Assembly: GCF_018320785.1 (NCBI RefSeq)
Contig: NC_054868.1
Span: forward strand, 212,885-276,884
Source: Cheilinus undulatus
Taxonomy: Eukaryota; Chordata; Actinopteri; Labriformes; Labridae
DNA: 64,000 nucleotides
Reading direction: 5' to 3'
The position numbers and the translations under genes are program-made. Under the pieces are notes generated by a model, which was given only the letters and a program-made list of their open reading frames with translations, did no database searches and had not been told where the DNA came from. Below, in pieces: positions 48,550-60,500 of the stretch. Position 1 is the stretch's first letter. Each line of letters opens with the position of its first letter.

Positions 48550-50335
48550 AAAAATTACACTGTTGCCACTTTTCACCAATTTTACCAAATTTGAATCACT
48601 TTTCATCACTTTATGACACAAATTTTAGCACATTTTAGCACATTTTTGCCACTTAAAACCCATTTGTGTCAATTTTATACCCTTTCCACCACTTTTACGC
48701 CTGTTTTTGTCACTTCTTAACCAGTTCATGCCATTTTTTGCCCATTGTTGCCTCACTATTGCCACTATTAACCCCTTTTTACGTCCCTTTATGCCATAGT
48801 TATCCCAATTTTACCAGTTTATATCAATTTCTCATCCCAATCCACCTAATTTTCCCCGAATTTTTGCACTTTAAAGCCATTTCAGCTACTTCTTAATCCC
48901 CTTTTACCACTTGTTGTGCCTGTTTTGCCAATTTAATGCATTGTTGCTTATTTTTTGCCACTTTTAACCCATTTATGTTCTTTAAAATTCCAATTTCATC
49001 ACCTTTTCTACCATTTTTTGCCATTATAAACTATTAACTAAGCAATTTTTTCGTCCATTTTAAAAATGTTTTTAACAAAATTTCTTTTCATTTTAAGAAG
49101 GCTATTTACTACACATGAACAGATAGAGGTATTAGTTTTTCCTTGATAAGAGTGGTCATTATGTAGGTCAAATATGAAATATGGTTTCCACAGCTTAGCT
49201 TCACAATTAATCATGATTTTCCTGACCTCCATCGGCCCCCAGTTTGGCTGGGTCCCAGAAACCTTCCTCTTTATCCCTCCTCATAGACGGCCTTGTCTCC
49301 ACACTAAGAATGTTCCTGGCTGTTCAACCAGCTTCAGGTACAGTGGGGGTCCCCAGTCTCTGGCACCTTTATTCTGGGGGTCCCCGGTCTCTGGCACCTT
49401 TATTCTGGGGGTCCCTGGTCTCTGGCACCTTTATTCTGGGGGTCCCTGGTCTCTGGCACCTTTATTCTGGGGGTCCCCGGTCTCTGGCACCTTTATTCTG
49501 GGGGTCCCCGGTCTCTGGCACCTTTATTCTGGGGGTCCCCGGTCTCTGGCACCTTTATTCTGGGGGTCCCCGGTCTCTGGCACCTTTATTCTGGGGGTCC
49601 CCGGTCTCTGGCACCTTTATTCTGGGGGTCCCCGGTCTCTGGCACCTTTATTCTGGGGTACCCCGGTCTCTGGCACCTTTATTATGGGGGTCCCCGGTCT
49701 CTGGCACCTTTATTCTGGGGGTCCCCGGTCTCTGGCACCTTTATTCTGGGGGTTCCTGGTCTCTGGCACCTTTATTCTGGGGGTCCCTGGTCTCTGGCAC
49801 CTTTATTCTGGGGGTCCCTGGTCTCTGGCACCTTTATTCTGGGGGTCCCCGGTCTCTGGCACCTTTATTCTGGGGGTCCCGGTATCTGGCACCTTTATTC
49901 TGGGGGTCCCCGGTCTCTGGGACCTTTATTCTGGGGGTCCCCGGTCTCTGGGACCTTTATTCTGGGGTCCCCGGTCTCTGGTACCTTTATTCTGGGGGTC
50001 CCCGGTCTCTGGGACCTTTATTCTGGGGGTCCCTGGTCTCTGGCACCTTTATTCTGGGGGTCCCCGGTCTCTGGCACCTTTATTCTGGGGGTCCCCGGTA
50101 TCTGGCACCTTTATTCTGGGGGTCCCCCGTCTCTGGTACCTTTATTCTGGGGGTCCCGGTCTCTGGTACCTTTATTTTGGGGGTCCCCGGTCTCTGGCAC
50201 CTTTATTCTGGGGGTCCCGGTATCTGGCACCTTTATTTTGGGGGTCCCCGGTCTCTGGCACCTTTATTTTTGGGGTCCCTGGTCTCTGGCACCTTTATTA
50301 TGGGGTTGCGGGCTGAAAAGGTTGAGAACCCCAGC
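48550..50335. mobile_element. hAT-like element (right part) with internal 31-bp array
   Basis: Shares its order with the intact copy at 51633-52590: TTTTGCCACTTTTAACCCAT words, then CAGTTTGGCTGGG, CCTCATAGACGGCCTTGTCT and CAGGTACAGTGGGGGT, and the terminus GCTGAAAAGGTTGAGAACCC. In the 51.6 kb copy the GTGGGGGT segment is followed almost at once by the terminus; here about 0.95 kb of array intervenes. The left terminus is not recognisable. Confidence 0.65.
49345..50306. repeat. 31-bp array, about 31 copies
   Basis: The unit CTGGCACCTTTATTCTGGGG plus GTCCCCGGTCT in 31-bp register, with a few 29- or 30-bp units. At least two plus-strand frames stay open for over 1.1 kb (380 and 385 codons), giving the same 31-residue repeat because 31 is coprime to 3. 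Judged non-coding. Confidence 0.95.
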
Positions 50336-50569
50336 TCTAATGTGCTGACCTGGGGTCATCAGGTGTTTTCTTCAGACACCCAGGTGAACCAGCCTGGGTA
50401 GACCAGGCCCCTCTCTGCCTCCCAGCAGAGATCTCCCACAGGTCTGCCCTCTCTGGCTTTCTCTGAGGCTGGTTCAGGGATCAGCTCTCTTCTCTGCTGC
50501 ACCTGAGATGTCCAGGTGGTCCAGGAATAAAGAAATCAAAGAGGCTGGAGACCCCAGACAACAAAAGAT

Positions 50570-51310
50570 TAATGCTATAGAAAAGTATGTCCTCCTTCCT
50601 GATGTTTGTCACACTTCAGTGTTTCAGATCAAACTACTGTTAAATCATGAATCAACTATCCACACCCAGACCTGATCCCTGCCAGACCTGATGGATCCAG
50701 AACCCCTTAACTAGAACCGGTCTGACAGTGAAGTAGAAGATCTCCAACACATCGTGGAACCATCTAGAGAAGAACAGATGAGGAACTAAGTCACTAAGAC
50801 ATTTCTAAGGCTTTGGGACTCTGAGAGCCATTACCCACAAATGGAGAAAACTGTGAACAGTGGTGGACCTTCCCAGGAGTGGCTGGCCTACCAACATGAC
50901 TCCAAGAGAACATGGACGACTCATCCAGGAGGTCCCAGAAGAACCCAGAACCACATCTAAAGACCTGCAGGCCTCACTGACTCAGCTAAGGTCAGAGGTC
51001 ATGATTCAACCATCAGAGACTGGACAACAACGGCATCATGGGAGAGTTCCAAGACCAGAACCACTGCTGAGCAAGAAGACTGAAGTTCTGGAAGGTGTGC
51101 GTCCCGTTCCATCTGGTCTAGAGCTGACCCAGCATTTCATCAGGAGAACATCAGACCAGCAGTCAGACGTGGTGGTGGTAGTGTGATGGTCTAGACCAGG
51201 ACCTGGACCACTAGAACCATGAACTCTGCTCTCTAGCAGGAGAATGTCATTGAAGTTTGACAAATAAAAAAGGGAGAAATCAGGAAGGGGGTAATTCCTT
51301 TTCACAGCCT
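50570..51310 (+). mobile_element. decayed Tc1-like element
   Basis: The nucleotide and protein order follows Tc1 transposases: DLPRSGWPTNMTPREHGRLI (the second half of the paired DNA-binding domain), RTTSKDLQASL, LLSKKTEV and finally a GTGGTGGTAGTGTGATGGTC stretch equivalent to GGGSVMVWG in a shifted frame. The tail GGGGGTAATTCCTTTTCACA resembles the common Tc1 3' end. Frameshifts and deletions make it inactive. Confidence 0.7.
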
Positions 51311-51632
51311 TGTAAATACAGTTTAAAGAAGAGTCTGAGAGAAGCAGGTCAGATGTTTCCTCCTAGGACTGAACCACAGGCGTGATGAGATGAAGGAGAA
51401 CGCTCCTCAGTCTTCCTAGCATTCCTAGCATTCACCACTAGAGGGCAGCAGACAGAGCTCTGTGACTGCACATGCCCAGACTCATTCAATGACTTACACT
51501 GTGATAGTGGATCAGTTTTTAAGAGGACCTGTTTGAGGTCTTAAACCTTCAGAGCAGAGACCTTCTAACAGCACCAGGACACTCTGGCTCCTGTTTCCCT
51601 CAGCTCAGTTAAGCCCTCATGTTGGTCTAGAG

Positions 51633-52590
51633 CAGGGGTTCTCAACACTGGGGGGTCCTGAGACACTGATAGGAGGTCTGTTATTTTAGGAGGTCAGATG
51701 CTTTAAAAAAAATAACATTTTCAAATTACACTTTACACCCATTTAGCCTAATTTTAACACTTTTTTATTACCTTTTCCCACAAATTTTGCCAATTTAAAC
51801 ACATTTGGCCACTGAAAACCCATTTTTGTCCATTTTAAACCCTTTCCACCACTTTTTCTGCCTGTTTTTGCCACTTCTAAACCAAATCTGGCCACTCTCT
51901 GCCTATTGTTGGCTCTGCTGACACATTATTGACACTATTAACCTCTTTTGCAATTTCATATGCCCATTTGTGCCAGTTTCTGACTATTTCTGCCTCAGCT
52001 GTCCCTTTTTTGCCAGTTTGTATCAATTTTCATCCTTTTCACCAAATTTAAAACCATTTCAGCCACTTTAGAATCCTCTTTTACTACTTAATATGCACAT
52101 TTTTGTCACTTAAACCCATTTTTGCCATTTCTTTGGTTAATTTTTGCCACTTCTATTTAATCTCTGGCACTTCTAACCCATTTCTGCTCCTTTTAAAATC
52201 TAATTTCACCACCTCTCCCACCATTTTTGCCATTACTAACCCATTTAAGTTATTTTTGACGTATTTTAATTCTGTTTTTAACAAAAGGATTTACTTTTAA
52301 AGAGGTGTACTTACTGCACAAATGAATTAAAATGTGTTTCTCTATTAAGAGTGGTTATTATTCAGGTTAAATATAAAATACCACAGCTTGACTTTACAGT
52401 GGACCAGGATTTTGCTGGCCTCCAGTTTGGCTGGGCCCCAGAAAGCTCCCCCCTTTATCCCCCCTCATAGACAGCCTTGTCTCCACGTGACTATTCTAGA
52501 ATAATCCTGGCTGTGTTTAACCTCCTTCAGGTACAGTGGGGGTGCTGGGTCTCTCTGTATTTTGGGGGCTGAAAAGGTTGAGAACCCCAG
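51633..52590. mobile_element. hAT-Charlie-like MITE
   Basis: The left end CAGGGGTTCTCAACACTGGG is preceded by GTCTAGAG, and the right end GTTGAGAACCCCAG is followed by ACCTAAAG. The interior is a loose TTTTTGCCACTT-rich stretch, then the CAGTTTGGCTGGGCCCCAGA segment shared with the 48.5-50.3 kb copy. No transposase. Serves as the unexpanded reference for that copy. Confidence 0.75.
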
Positions 52591-53400
52591 ACCTAAAGGA
52601 GCCTGAGGGTTTAGACCAGGGATGGGGGCTGAGGGGGGCCAGACTGTGACTTATTCTCAATAACACATTTAGAATTACTTTGAATTAAAAAACAATTAAA
52701 AGCTGAAAGCAGCATTGGACGGGTCCTCGGTATGTCGCACGTCCCTCATGCCCGTTTGACCTCCACTTTGAGGGTTTCATCACTCTTTGACCCTTTGACC
52801 TGCTCAAAGTTAGTCTGAGGTGTGTCCCTGCAGCTCTGTCAGGAGCCTCAGACATTATAATGGGTGTGTATTACACATTCCATTTTCCCGCCTTCAGTGA
52901 GTCACATGACCAGCTGCACGGTAAGCTTATTGTAATGTTCAAAAAACCTGCATCTGTAAGACACACAAACACACACTCATGCTCACTTCGCGCGCTAACA
53001 CACACACAAATGCACCATCTCTCCCATTCACTTCATATGGGTTATATGTGTGGCTGTCTTTGGCGGCTGACGTTGCCAAAGACTTTATGGGGGACTGTAT
53101 GTGGATGAGAAGCCACCCACAGTCCCACCATCCTGTTACAGCATTGTTTAAATGGGCTGCTTTATTGGAACAGCTCCATGTGTGTGCGTGATCAGAGCTC
53201 ATTAAGGGGCTTCCCCTGGTTGCTATGGTAACTAATGCCTGCATTCCAGGTGCTTTCATCTGTCAATCAGTGGATGACATCATCCCTAACTGCTCTCTTG
53301 ATCAGGAGTGAAATTAACTGAAATCTTTTTGAATCTCACCTCACAGATGCCACAATTTTAACCAAATCTCTGTAAAAATAAGATATTTTTGTAGTAAATT
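52591..53400. other. intergenic, no gene
   Basis: CA-rich stretch near 52970-53010. Otherwise unremarkable; no exon found on either strand. Confidence 0.5.
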
Positions 53401-54090
53401 TTGTCAGGAATCCATCCATGTAATTGTTAAAGCTGTAGGACCTTTGGTTTTTTGTGTAGAAGCCCAGCTGCCACAGCTGATGCGTATCAGAATTTCCACC
53501 ACTCCATTCATTTGAATGGGAGCAGCAGGGAGGGCTTCTTTGGGGTTGACCAATTTTGAGGGCTTGTAATTCGGAAACTGTTTGAGAAACAACAAATTCC
53601 TTCAGAGCTTTTGATCAGCATGGCCTAGTGTGTCTTCTCTGTGAGGTTCAAGCTGATACGATTTACGGCCTATGAGCCTTTACATTTTGTTCGGAGCCCT
53701 TTTTTCCTGGAAAATTTTATTTTGAAAGGCAAATTGCCGGCTTCCTGTTTGAGATAGGTTAGGGGTGTCAGCACGTGATTTGTGGGTCTCGATGAGACGA
53801 ATGTTTCAAAGTTGGTTTGATCTCTCTACGACATTCCTTCTGGCCGTGAGGGCCGTTTTAGTGTGCCTAGGTGGCGCTAGAGAGCACATTTTGGCATTTT
53901 TGGGGTTAATTTTTTCATTTGATCAAATTTTTCGCCGAATCTGAGGTGTGTGCCAATTTTGGTGAGTTTTTGAGTGTGTTTAGGGGGTCAAATTAAGGTT
54001 CAAAGAGGCGTGGGAATAATAATAAGAAGAAAGAGACAGACCAGATACAATAGGGTCCTTGCCCGAACAGAAGGGGTCCTCGGACCCTAA
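53400..54090. mobile_element. dispersed fish repeat ending in GGGTCCTTG...GGACCC
   Basis: The segment includes CCTAGGTGGCGCTAGAGAGC, GTGTGCCAATTTTGGTGAGT and ends with ATAATAATAAGAAGAAAGAG, AATAGGGTCCTTGCCCGAAC and GGGGTCCTCGGACCCTAA. This layout is that of a frequent non-autonomous repeat of fish genomes. I cannot name the family; boundaries are approximate. Confidence 0.5.
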
Positions 54091-54405
54091 ATACAGTGCT
54101 GCCAGGATGCTAATGTAATGCTAACTTCCTTCAGTTTGGCCCAGAATTCAAACCAGGATAGTGTTTTTAAACTGCAATGACACGATAGTTTAGGGTTATT
54201 TTAGTGTTTCACTGCCATCTAAGCTTTTACACAAATGCATTTCATGTATACAGTTGTTTTACAGACAGTTAAGGCTGATTATATCTGTGATTAAACGTAC
54301 TAGTAACCAAAAGTGTCATCATCATCATCGTCATCATCGTTGATGATCCAGTGGAGTCTGGAAGGTTAGAGAGAGGACACCAGACAGTCTGTTTTTATAA
54401 AATGT

Positions 54406-56820
54406 TTTATTGAGGCTGTACAGGTGGTTAATGTTCCTCTGTGGTCGCTACAGTTTTCCATGTTCACACAACAGTTCCTCTATCCTCAGAGCCTCTGCAG
54501 GACCCCCCGCTCTAGTCTAGGACCTTCATAGGAAACCAGAATCACTGATCTATTTCACAGTCGCTGATGAGTTACAGCCCTGCTGGACTGATCCGTGTCC
54601 TCCCTGAGGAGGTTTTATTTAAACCTGAGCTGGGTCTGCCAATGCCACACCCACCTACCTGTTCTCTACCTGCACACCTGAGCCCCGTCATGCCCCCGTC
54701 ATGTAAACGCCTCCCTCATACATCAGCGTCATAGTCCACCAGACACCTGAGCCCCGTCATGTAAACGCCTCCCTCATACATGAGCGTCATAGTCCACCAG
54801 ACACCTGAGCCCCGTCATGTCCCCGTCATGTAAACGCCTCCCTCATACATGAGTGCCTCCTTAGTTATTTGGCTAAACTTGAAGGAAATAGCCCCCAACA
54901 TCCCCAGCTTCACAAATATTCCATCCTTGCCTCTCACATACATTCCAGTCTAACCAGTACTCCACCAGTTAGTGAGCTAGTGTATCAGCGTGTCCTTTAA
55001 AAGCATGTTTGTGACAACATGAAGGTGAAAAGCTGTTAAAAAGGCTCCGCTAGCCTCTAAACTGGAGGCCAACATTCATTCCCATCTCATACTTGCAGGC
55101 TGTACCGCAGACGTTTTGACCCTTGAACTCTAACCTTTCAGGCCCTCATAACCATTTCTGTTCAGGTGAAGCTGAAATGCTACCGAGGTCGTGGTCTCAG
55201 GCCCGGTCCAACCCTGGACCTTGACCACGTAGCCGACCTCTACATTTAGCACCTTCACATCCACGTCCCGGTACTTGTTAGAATAGAGGGGTAGGGTGAA
55301 GTCCTGGGACTATGTGGTCTAAAGACTTTCCAGAGGTACCCTTCGAATAGAGTGTGGTGGGAAATCTCCCAGAAAGCCTTGCAAACATCAGCAAGACTTG
55401 AACATTCGGACAACAATCTAATAACAAAGCTTCCTGGTCCCTTAGATGTCAAACAGGCCCTTTAGAAAACCCCCTGTAGTAGAAAGGTCCGGAATCATCG
55501 TCACATCCGCTAACATCAACGGCTAGCAGGAACAGGAAGGATCGTTCCATTTCACAGCTACAGAGGACAAGGGGGCGCCAAAAACAAGCAGTTAGAAATG
55601 GGACGGAGCCGCTGTCTTTGACATTTGTTCTGTTTTCTTTGCATTTAGTCGACGTTTACAACCAGGGTCCTAAATCTGGTTCTAGTTCTAGATGATTTAC
55701 ATGAAAGGTCATGGAGGGGCTTCATCACCTTTACCTCTAGAATACCACCACCTTCATCATCAGGTAGGTCTCAGGCTAACATTAGCAACTTTAAGACATC
55801 AGAACATCGTCTGCATAGAAGGAGATTATTTACACATTCATATAAAATACACTGAGTCAGAAACAACTGAATAAATCTCATTTAGCCCTTATTAAAACCA
55901 GGACGGCTGGTTCTGTTAGTGGTCCGACTAAAAACGTGAGGAAGAACACGCACCAGAGTCAAATCATCCAACACTATGGTATAAGATCACTAGAACCACA
56001 AATCAGATTAAAACTTCATTTATAAGATGAAAACATGAACACCAGCCTCATTCATCTTTGGTTTCAACGTTAGTCACATCATAAAAAACTCATACACATG
56101 AAGATCCCTGTATTTCACACAGAACCCAACAAGACTGAGCTATCGCTAAGCCCCGCCCTCCAAAACATCAGGCCAATCACATCTCTCACAGCTCAACACT
56201 CAGCCGGGCTGGAGACGGCAATAATCCTGAAAATGGTCGAACCGCGGTCGTTTCTGACACACATAAACTCTAAACTCTCCCCCAAAAGAAAACCACTAAC
56301 ATGAGCTTAGACAGCGTGCAGGCAGTCAGAGCTAAGGGGGCGGGGCTTAGCTGTAGATCAGTTCTACTAAAACTAACAGAATGTTTAAAGCACCGTCACA
56401 ATGCCAGAATCTTAAACTTAGAAATTATTCTAGAGAAAATCAAACCATACTGGTTCCTGTTTGATACCACAGCCAGATAATGTCATTTCCTTTTTTAAAC
56501 CTAGCTCCGCCCCCTCTGCTCTTTACTGCTGGTCGTTTTTCAAAAAAGGACCCCTAATTACCAAACAGAGAACCAACGTTTAGTTTTCATTTGGAACTTC
56601 TTAGAATGATGGAGAAATGCAACAAAAAGGCACCACAGGGTTCCCGCCTCCAGCCTGAATGTGGAAGTGCCCTTTTAGCAGCTTTTCTCCATCACGAGAA
56701 ACCTATGAAAACTCAATGTTGGTTTTCTGTTTAGTAAATTTGCCTTATGAGAGGAAGGGGGCCGTCCTCAGCTCAAGACTAGGAGGAGTTTTAAGGAGGA
56801 GGCCATGGAGGTGGGCGGAG

Positions 56821-56859
<39 letters not shown>

Positions 56860-57548
56860 TATATATATCTATCTATCTGAATCAGTATCGTATCGGCACA
56901 TGTTTATTGGAATCAGATCAGAACTGAAAAGAAGTGGATCGGTGCATCCCTACTTTACCGCCAATGCTGTTATATCAAACAGGTTTTTTCTATGGTTATA
57001 TTTTCACAGGATCAAATCAAAGTTTAAACCCGACACTGCTGATCTCAGGAATAGTGGTCCCTTATTCTAAACCTTGGCCAGGTTTAAAATCACCTGAATT
57101 TCCACCTTAAAGCATAAAAACGTTTAAACTTCTTTGTTCCCAGAGTGAGCCGACCATCAGAGTCGAGGGTTTCTGTCGCTGAATCTAAGACTCGGATTGT
57201 TTTCGCAGAAATCTGTCAGAGCAGAGCGGTAAAAACACTAAAAACAGTCAAAACTAACATAACGTTCATCATTTGGTACCTTTAAACCCTCAGCTGTCAG
57301 AAACACGACATCATCTATAAATGTGGCGTGAACAGGACGGCGTCCCTGTGTTTGTGCTGTAATGTGGCGTCGTAGACGAGGCGAGGTCTGAACAGCTTTT
57401 TAGGGCCAAAAATAAAAACATAAAACTCTAAAATGACCGTAGAAATGTTCAGTTCAAGTAAGAAAAGTAGAAAACACGTGGATTCAGTTAAGTGTGTTTC
57501 GTTTCTCTCGGCAGCAGCGGTGGCGGCGTTCTCGTCGCTCTGCAGACC
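54406..57548 (-). other. nid1: probable nid1 3' UTR with poly(A) signal
   Basis: Downstream of the nid1 stop on the minus strand the first strong signal in good context is AATAAA at 54411-54406 (CCTCAATAAAACATTTTATA), giving a 3' UTR of about 3.1 kb. The stretch has few tandem arrays: only a 2.5-copy repeat at about 54660-54850 (CACCTGAGCCCCGTCATG) and an (AT)n tract at about 56822-56857. The extent of the UTR is an inference. Confidence 0.45.
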
Positions 57549-60500
57549 TCACAGGTTTCTCTCCTCACAGCTGCCGGCGGCGGCGTCCGGGCAGCGACAC
57601 GTGAAGCCGCCGAGCCGCGGCAGACAGAGGTGAGAGCAGCCGCCGTTGTTGGAGCAGTAGTTGTAGGCTGGAAGGAGAGAAAGACTGAGTCAGGAGGATT
57701 TTAGCGCCATCAGAGCGTTCAGAGACACGGAGACGGCTGGGGGCCGTACCAACATTTATGGAGGGTTAAATAATAAAATAATAATGCTTTGATGCTAACA
57801 TGCTAAACAGGAACAAACCGCTAAGTCTGAGCGTGAAACAAACCAGAAGTAAAGAAAAGAGCTTTATTCTGTTAGAAATGTTCAAGAAACACTGAAATAA
57901 CTGTTCCAGATTTCAAAACTGAAGTTTTTTATGTCTCTTCATCCCGGATTAAAAACAGCAGGTCTGGAGGTGAACGCTGGGACTGGGCTGTGTCCAGTTT
58001 TTATTCCCATTAAACCCTCCCAGTATACCCAGTATACAGGATTACAGGGCTCTAATAACCTTCAGTTGTTGTAGTAATCATGTGTGATAATTCCCACGAC
58101 ACCTAAATACACCATCTGATAAACAGTCTGACAGCGTGATGTCATACAAGAGGAAGGTCAGACCAAGCACCCCTTCCATAACTGAGGCGTGGCGTCCACA
58201 TGGTACCGCCCACGTGTCTAACACGCACATGCTAACCCCGCCCACATCAACCATAATGGCAGACTACAGGCTGGTCTCTTTATAGACACGGACCATTTCT
58301 GCTCTCATTCCTGTCCTGATTGGTTGATCATTTCCAAACATTTCTTCAGTTTGTTGAGTGTTTCCAGAAGTTTTTGACGGTCACGGCCGCCATGGCGTTA
58401 TCGGTGAAACGACGTCGTGTTTACAGACGACTTTTAAAAAAGGTAGAATAAATCAATCATTTTTGTCTCATGTGGACGAGGTCTTAGTTTAGGGGGTCTA
58501 AGGGGAGTCTAGGGGTCTTACCACAGCTGTGGGGGGTATGATTTAATCATGTGACTTTATCAGGCTCTAACTCTCCATAACTGAGCCTGCAGGCCTCCGT
58601 AGCTGTTTTCAACGACCTTAATTGTTTTTGATTGTTGGGTTTAGAAAATGCAGAAATGCAGTGGTTCTCAACTGGTGGGTCAGGACCCAAAAGGGGGTCA
58701 TGGATCTGTATTAGCTGGGTGGTGATATTTATCCAAGTATCCTTTTAGTGTTTTAATTCCTTAAAGACAGAAATCAAATAAAACAGCTTTGCAGAATTCT
58801 TCAGTGAGTTTATCCAAACTCACAGATTTAACCCAAGATTTAAAAAATAATGAGGGCAATTTTCCCAGAAAGGGTAGGGATTATTCTAGATTTAAGAGTT
58901 TTTCTGGGGCCTTTCTTCAGAAACCTTTGGTACGCTTCTCTTTGGAAGAAAATTTCCCTAGGAATGAGGGACCTTCAGGACTTAATCCAGAACCCTGTCT
59001 TGGTTAATATTTTAGAAAGAGTTTGGATTTTATCTGCTATTTTTCCCAGAAACCTTCAGCCATCTTTGCTGGGAATGTTCTTCATATTCTGTCTCTGTGT
59101 CAAAGCTGTCCCATCTTTTATGGAATAAATCTGATGTCCTGAAAATAGATCAGAGATTTGCCATGATGGAACCTGTGGTTAGTCCCAAACCTAGACCACT
59201 TAAAACCAGTGCCCTAAGAGACTGGTTTTGACCCCCATATAAGGCCTGTCCCTTAAGTGGACTCTGTTAAAGAACTTTCACGTGTTCAGTTCCATCTTGA
59301 AGCATTTAAACTATCACACCCAGACCTGAGAGTCCTCTGGACCCAGATCCAGATTTAAACAGCAGCACTTTAACTTCTAAAGACCCTAGACCAGATTTAC
59401 TCACAGATAGGACCCCCCCCCCCCCATACCATCTGCTGTAATGAGTCTGTTATCAGATCTTGAACGTTCACAAACTCTGAGTCGGTTTTTAAACGTGCTG
59501 CCAAGTCAAACAGAAACCCTGGACCAGGGCTGCAGGGCCGGAGCGGACCGTCCATCATCAGGAAGCAGCAGGTGGACTTCTGCTGTTCCGTTCAGGGCTC
59601 AGAGCCAGATGTGAGCCTCGTTATCCACAGCTGGCTCCCCCGAGCTCGCTCTGCCTGCAGTTCCCACGCTTATATCCAGCCATGAGCTATACGTGCCTGG
59701 AACCAATTACTGCGGTCAGCGAGTGCACAGAGGTGGTCCTGGTCCTGGTTTCTGCAGCCCTAAATCAGACTCAGTTTGGCTTTGTCAGTTTGACAAAAAG
59801 AAAGAAACAAAATTCCTCCAGACCTTGACCGTCCCTGCGGGGGATTTAGCCCTGAAGCAGCATCAAAATTACAAAACCTGCAAACGAGCCCAAACCCCGG
59901 CCCGGCCCGGTCCGTGATGTGAACTCAGGCTGAAGCGTACCTTGTGGACACTGCGTGGGCGTGGTGGTGATGCCGTACAGCCGGGAGCGTCTCTGCGGCA
60001 GGAACTCTTCTGTCTCTGTATCCGTCTGACTGTCCACGGCGATCACCGCCTCCCTGAAACCAAAGAGAGACGTTGAACCATCAGATCAACACGCCGTTAA
60101 ACTTTGATGAGAGCGTTTCAGTCAAACAGCGAGCTCAGAGACCCAGGAGGCTGCTTCTTTAAAATCATGTTTTATTTTAGTTCTAGGATGAAGGGGGCGG
60201 GGCTTCACTGGGACTTTAAACACCTAAAACTAGCCCCGGTCTTACACACGGACCTTTAATCTAAACTATCTCTTTACATTTTTCACTGGAGCCACCTGAA
60301 ACTGGCCCAAAGGCTGATGAGGATGATGATGATGAAGATGATGTGTGTGTGTTACCTCCTCCAGTCCGTGTAGTAAAGGTTCCTTCCAAAGGAGACGAGA
60401 GAGAATGGATACTGGATCCCTTCAACCACCTGCCTCCTCAGCCGGCGGTGAGGATCCATACACTCCACCTTACGGGTACCTGAGGACCAATCAAACGATA

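Noticed and set aside
49174-50401. Two overlapping 380-codon plus-strand frames as a repeat-protein gene
   Set aside because: They are produced entirely by a 31-bp array in a hAT-like element, have the same 31-residue cycle in both frames, and lack splice signals, promoter or homology.
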